A DNA stretch of 64,000 bases, from assembly GCA_030760725.1 (NCBI GenBank), contig JASWHV010000011.1, forward strand, positions 17,137,501 through 17,201,500, read 5' to 3'. The notes beneath the pieces are model-generated. The model saw nothing but the letters and a program-made list of their open reading frames with translations. It was not told the DNA's origin and did not search any database. Made by a program: the position numbers and the translations under genes. The DNA is from Neostapfia colusana (lineage: Eukaryota; Streptophyta; Magnoliopsida; Poales; Poaceae). Positions 59,243 through 64,000 of this stretch are shown piece after piece; position 1 is the stretch's first letter; every line of letters begins with the position of its first letter.

Positions 59243-62200
59243 TGTAAAAGCCCAAGAAAGTGACTTGCAAAAAAATGTTCATCACCTTACAACTCCACAG
59301 CTCTTGTGATGGATATCTCATGAACACTTGTGAAGATCAAGTAAACACCATCAAAAGGGTGATTAGAGGAGAAAGCCATAACTTCAAAAAGTGAGATTTC
59401 TACACATAACATGAAAGGTTGAGCTCACCCCCAGACCTTATATATTCTTGGGAAGGCTCAGGCAAAATTTCATGCAAATCCAATACGTTTTGAGGCACTT
59501 TTGAAGACATTTCAAAAAGGGGCCAATTTGAATGCAAATTCAAGTTGCAGCCACTTTCATCACTTGAATTCAAAATTTGACTTCATATTCAAACTCAGCA
59601 CATTTTTCTGAGTTAGTCCACCAATTTTCATCCCCATTGGACTTCATCTTGTCGGGAGCTAAATTTGCATTAATTCAAAACTGAATTTGAATTTCAAATT
59701 CAAATGGGCAGCAAATTTAGCCAAACCAGTTTCAAATTTATGAAATCAAATTCAGACAATGACTTGGAGGCTAAATCTCTCATTCAATTGTGAGTAGCTG
59801 GGATCTTTTCAGTGAAAACAGAAATGATAAATTGGAAAAGAAATTAGAGGGGGAAGGACCCACTGATCAGTGACTGTGCTCAGAAGGAAACCGACTCGGT
59901 TGCCGTCGGTCAGCCGCCGGGGCTGTTGCCGCCTCACGGCCTTGCTTGCGTGCGTGCCAGCGCTCGTTTGGATCAGATCGTGCCCCCTCCCGATCACCAC
60001 ATACTCGGCACAAACGGATTTCGCTTGCCTCCCCCGTCTGCGCCGCTCTGCTCATCTCCCGGGCGCGCGAAAAACAGCAGTGGCGACCGCACCTTCGAGC
60101 CTCGGCGCGCACCAGTGCCGATCATCGATTGTTCATGGTCTCTGCAGCAAAAAGGAGCGCCAAGGTGTGCTCTAGCTGTTCCCCGTGCTGCACCAGCATG
60201 TTGGACTCGGTTGTGCACGGTTTACACCGTCGGAGTCAAGAAACCGGAAGGGGCCGGCGGAGCTGTGCTTCGGGCCGCCGTCGACAGCTCAATCCGGCCA
60301 TCTTCTCCGTCCACGTGCTACACAAGAAAGGTGTGTGGGGATCCCTATATGGTGTAGCCGCAAACCATTTGGCAAATAATCCATCAGGTAAAAAGAATTT
60401 TAGAATGTCCTGAACCCTAGTGCAACGGACCGAGTTCGGCAAAAACCAAAAATTCGGCTTACACGTGGAATCAATGGTCAAGCTAGCTCGCAAGTAGCTT
60501 CTACACCTCCTAGCGTCCCTCCACGAGGAAGAACTGAGCACAACCCTCCAGAAATGGCCGAGATATAGCAGTTTCCATAGCTGCCGGTGCAAACACGGCT
60601 CGGGTCGCCGTCGAGAGTGGGTTTGCAGGCATCTTTAGCTTCCGAGGCTGCTCACGTCGGGTTTCTCGTGACCCATTGGTGATCCCCGAGCAAACCGTGA
60701 CTCTTTTCATGCCTCAGAGAGCAAGAACAACCTCGCCGGAGCCCTAACCTCCGCGGTTGACGTCGCACGGCCATTTCTGGTCACCGCCAGCGGGCTCCGA
60801 CCCCCGAGGCAAGTTCCACGTGGCTAGATAGGGCTAGGCGGCCAGTTCTAGCACTGGGGGCGGTCGGGAAGTTACTTTCGGCGAATCTCGTCGGAGTGCT
60901 CCGCCGCCAAACACTCGGGCGCGCGCGAGGAGGAAGAAGGCGGGTGGTGGGGCCCACCCACAGAATTTAAACATTTTTGGGATTTTCCAGTTTTAGTTCA
61001 AACTTCAATTGCATATAACTTTTGCTAGAAAGCTCCAAATCTAGTGAACTAAATTTTGCTGAATTCATCTTTTTGAGTACTGTCCAGCAAAACAAATTTC
61101 AGCTCACGAGACTTAATAGTTTCCAGAATTAATTCCATAAATTTTAAACTGTTGGGAATTTTATCTGTTGAATTAATTTATGAAAAACTCTGAAATTTAT
61201 CTGAGAGGTTCATTGGAAAATCCTTGAGTCACAGTAAAATTTTCAGACCCATCCAAGTTAATTTATTCCCCCCTAATGGTGTGATTAATGAACTGCCCTG
61301 AGAAAATAGAAAAATGTACAGAAACATTTTTCAGATTTTCTCAATTCTTATTTAAGGCATAACTTCATCTAGAATTCTTCAAATGACATTAGACCAATTC
61401 CATTAGAACCATCTCAAATTCTAGTTTCCAGAAAGTAATGGTTGGAGCCATGAAAACCCCTGGAATTCCTTAGAGGCTCTAATATTGACAAAATAGGCTT
61501 TTATTTGTACAAGGCCCAAATGAACTTTGTTTCAAATGAAACTTGGTCAAGACTCTGGTTAGGACCCTACCAAGCCACCATAAAAATTTCAGAGCCAAAA
61601 GGGAGGGCTAGCTAGAGTTATGGTAATTACTTATTCAGTTCTAAACATTGCATGTAAATTGACATATAGTATATCATTTACGTGTAGTCGCTGAAGGCGA
61701 GGAAACCCCGGAAGTACTCGAGTTTCTTCTTCCGGACGAAGCCCTAACAACTGACCAGCAGCAACAAGACAAGCCCCAGTTTACATTAAACCATTTTACA
61801 ATGTTTTGCTTTATTATATACTTAGTATGAGGTATATGAATGTGCATTAGGTGTAGGGTGGATGAAACCCAAGAGCATAAACAGATTTTTCCTACAAGAG
61901 TGAGGGTAGTGTCTATGTCCTCGAGTAGACAGGCTATACTTAATGATTCACAGAACTTCAGTACAAGTCGAGTAGTTGGAATCTACTCGCGAGTTAGGCT
62001 TTGGGACACATGGGATTGGGTCGAGTGATGTGAGATCATTTTAGTAAGAAAATGAAACTAGGCAGGGGCTAGGTTGCAGCAAGAGGAAGTCTTGTGTGCA
62101 CAGCCCTGTCTGTGTCGATTGAGGACCGATCCGTGTGCAGCCATGCTGAACAAGTATTGAACGTACAGAAGGCATATCGGATATATGGGCTCCGGTAAAC

Positions 62201-63149
62201 CGATGTATCCTAAACCTCCGAGCGTCGAAGCATAACACACCGATTTATAGGTGTAGGCTGAGGGCAGCAAGGTGGAAATCTGCTAACGGGCATAGAGAGA
62301 TGCTCCGTGTAGGGAACCTCCTGCTCGTTTCGGTGCGACCGGTTCGACGTTTGGGATGTTGGGTGAAAGGTTGTCCCGTACGACATCGAGTGAGCGTGAT
62401 GTGCAGCTCCACGGGTGGGCGTATGTGACATGCTCTTCGGGTATCCGTGCAGGTGTATATCGAGTCGATTCGCCGTCCCTCGCGGTGACGAGTACCACTT
62501 GTTCACTGCGTCTTAACATAGATAAACTATGGAATATTATGATTCAATACTGCTGATATGTATAATTGTATTGCTACATGTGTGCCACCAAATATTGCTT
62601 ACTAAATTTAAGATTCATGAACTGTTAACTTGTGGCTAAAAGATGAACAAGGATGAACTTGTAGGCGTGTCCATTTGCTGAAATTACCATCCCATGTTCG
62701 TGTAAACTGCATGTAGAGTTTCAGGCCTAGGTGAGTCAGTTATGTCTTGTTGAGCCCTCGTGCTCACGGTTGCTGCTATAAGTGTTTTTCAGGTGAGAAG
62801 TATCCCACGGACTCGGGTTACGAGTCCACCGGCGAGGGCTACCCTCCGTCGGGGACCACGGTTGAGTGGGAACCGTACACGTCGCGCTGAGCTCGAGGAG
62901 TGCAGCTAGTGTGGGTTGCCTAGGGCTGGGCAACCGACTTTTGCTAGGTAGATGGACATGAGTTGTACAAACTTAGCTTCCGCTGTTGTAATATAAACAC
63001 TAGTTTGTAACTGAAGTATTGTACTACTTCGTACATTTCAGTTGGTTTTCTATGTAATACAATGTTTCCTTATGATGTGTGTTTTCGGGTGTCGCATCAT
63101 GCGGCACCACCCTCTGTGATCCTGGATGAGCGGATTCCAGTCCGCCACA
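59243..63149 (+). mobile_element. Solo LTR 'E' (gypsy, family of arrays D/F), inserted in G's integrase
   Basis: 3907 bp, TGTAAAAGCCC...CCGCCACA, flanked by the 5-bp duplication agagg at 59238-59242 and 63150-63154. There is no internal region. On either side the copia integrase sequence continues at the Leu-Leu-His-Met-Asp-Leu stretch. The layout matches the D LTRs on the opposite strand: AT-rich start, GC core (59870-60960), and the conserved inverted repeat at about 61970-61995. It arose by recombination between two LTRs of one element. Frames within the GC core have no recognisable domain and are not called. Confidence 0.92.
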
Positions 63150-63154
63150 AGAGG

Positions 63155-64000
63155 TCCATGTGAAGTAGCTCCAAAGGTCTTGTAGTCGTCATGACATTTT
63201 TTGATGGATGTTGAGATATAACTTGCTTTCCAGCTTGACAAGCACTACATGGCCTGTCCTTATCAAAAACAACATTTTTCAAGCCTCGAAGGTGTTCTCC
63301 CTTGAGAACTTTTTTGCATGTTCCTCATCCCAACATGGGCTAGCCGTCTGTGCCAAAGCCATCCCATGTTGGTCTTCGCCATTAAGCACGTGTCAAGTTG
63401 AGCTTTATCCATGGTGAAATCCACAAGATAAAGCTTTCCCTTTAGCACACCCCTAAAGGCAATTGAGTCATTGCCTCTTCTCAAGACAGTCACACCCTCG
63501 TTAGTGAAAATACAATTATAACCTTTATCACATAGTTGGGATATGGATAGAAGGTTATAATAAAGGGAGTCAACATGCAAAACATTTGAAAGAATATGAT
63601 GGGGAGAGATAGCAATTTTACCGGTGCCAAGGATTTTCCCTTGGCTATTGTCCCCAAAGTATATTCCTTCACTTGGATCTTCGTTTTCCTCGTATTCCAC
63701 AAACATCCTTCTCTCTCCGGTCATATGGTTTGTGCATCCACTGTCGAGCACCCATTTTGATCCACCAGAGGAGTATGCCTACAAAATAGAGTTATGCCTT
63801 ACCTTTTGGTACCCAAACGGAGTTGGGTCTTTCAGGTTAGTCAAGAGGCACTTGGGAACCTACACACAAGGTTTTGGACTGTTGCGGGGTGGTCCAACAT
63901 ACCTAGCATAGATCTTTCCAAATTTGTTTCTCAATAAAACATATGAAGCATAAAAGTCATGGAACAGAGCATGAGTTTCATTTTTAGGCATGTTAGATGA
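63155..64000 (-). pseudogene. Element G pol, 5' part: protease and integrase zinc-finger region (broken, runs off window)
   Basis: The minus-strand frame from 63751 gives the copia protease motif LDSGCTNHMTG, then the pre-integrase HHCC region (WHRRLAHVGMRNM ... CSACQAGK). One extra base in an A run (about 63310-63315) shifts the frame, and the downstream frame continues to the solo LTR at 63154. Upstream, 63752-64000 still reads as gag-pol linker (KIYARYVGP, LLTNLKDP) with at least one stop and shift. Gag proper is outside the window. Confidence 0.85.

Larger units (their letters stand above)
51589..64000 (-). mobile_element. Element G: Ty1/copia retrotransposon (SIRE/Maximus-like), 5' end outside window
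   Basis: Minus-strand order protease - integrase - RT - RNase H is copia. After pol comes a long extra ORF, then PPT and 3' LTR, the plan of the SIRE/Maximus lineage, where this position holds the so-called envelope-like ORF. The 5' LTR, PBS and most of gag lie beyond 64000. It sits at the break in LTR c, so it probably inserted there. Solo LTR E is inserted in its integrase. Many stops and frameshifts show it is dead. Confidence 0.88.

Noticed and set aside
59870..60592. Overlapping frames up to 155 codons in solo LTR E
   Set aside because: GC core of an LTR; no domain and no support from the D LTR equivalents.

Overview
This window is plant nuclear DNA, almost certainly from a grass, and consists of nested LTR retrotransposons. 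I found no host gene, rRNA, tRNA or CRISPR array. The evidence is Ty3/gypsy chromovirus-type gag-pol genes, a Ty1/copia element resembling the SIRE/Maximus lineage, LTRs of 1.7-4.1 kb, primer sites matching initiator tRNA-Met, and clean 5-bp target-site duplications. The dense nesting and the many stop codons of the kind produced by C-to-T change suggest methylated heterochromatin. The species cannot be named from the sequence.

Layout, left to right. 1-2706: reverse-strand LTR fragment of the same family as element B. 2707-6545: reverse-strand LTR 'F'. 6546-8013: end of the 5' LTR of old forward-strand gypsy element C. C's leader (8035-9153) is split by element A (9154-24703, reverse strand, TSD ttttt), a 15.5-kb gypsy element with 4.1-kb LTRs, gag-pol and an extra upstream ORF ('ORF0'). 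C resumes at 24709 with a badly decayed gag-pol (25098-28964), a PPT and a truncated 3' LTR (29038 to about 30950). From about 30951 to 51588 lies an array 'D' of three reverse-strand LTRs separated by two 47-bp spacers that carry only a primer-binding site. Its middle LTR is split by element B (34391-47046, forward strand, TSD cggac), a 12.7-kb gypsy element with 3.4-kb LTRs, gag, pol and an ORF0. D's last LTR is cut by copia element G (from about 51589 past the window end, reverse strand). G contains a 3' LTR, an envelope-position extra ORF and pol, and its integrase is split by solo LTR E (59243-63149, TSD agagg).

In each intact gypsy design, the LTR supplies promoter and terminator, the PBS and PPT prime reverse transcription, Gag forms the particle, and the polyprotein supplies protease, reverse transcriptase, RNase H and an integrase with a chromodomain-like tail. 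Every polyprotein here is broken by stops, frameshifts or deletion, so all copies would depend on helpers. B is the best preserved.

The most unusual signals are: the N terminus of B's ORF0, which matches the histone H3 tail in register across Lys9/Ser10; the LTR-47bp-LTR-47bp-LTR array; dense arrays of a 12-bp palindrome in G's LTR and internal region; a short inverted repeat kept in all the diverged gypsy LTRs; and splice-acceptor-like sequences directly before four ORF start codons.
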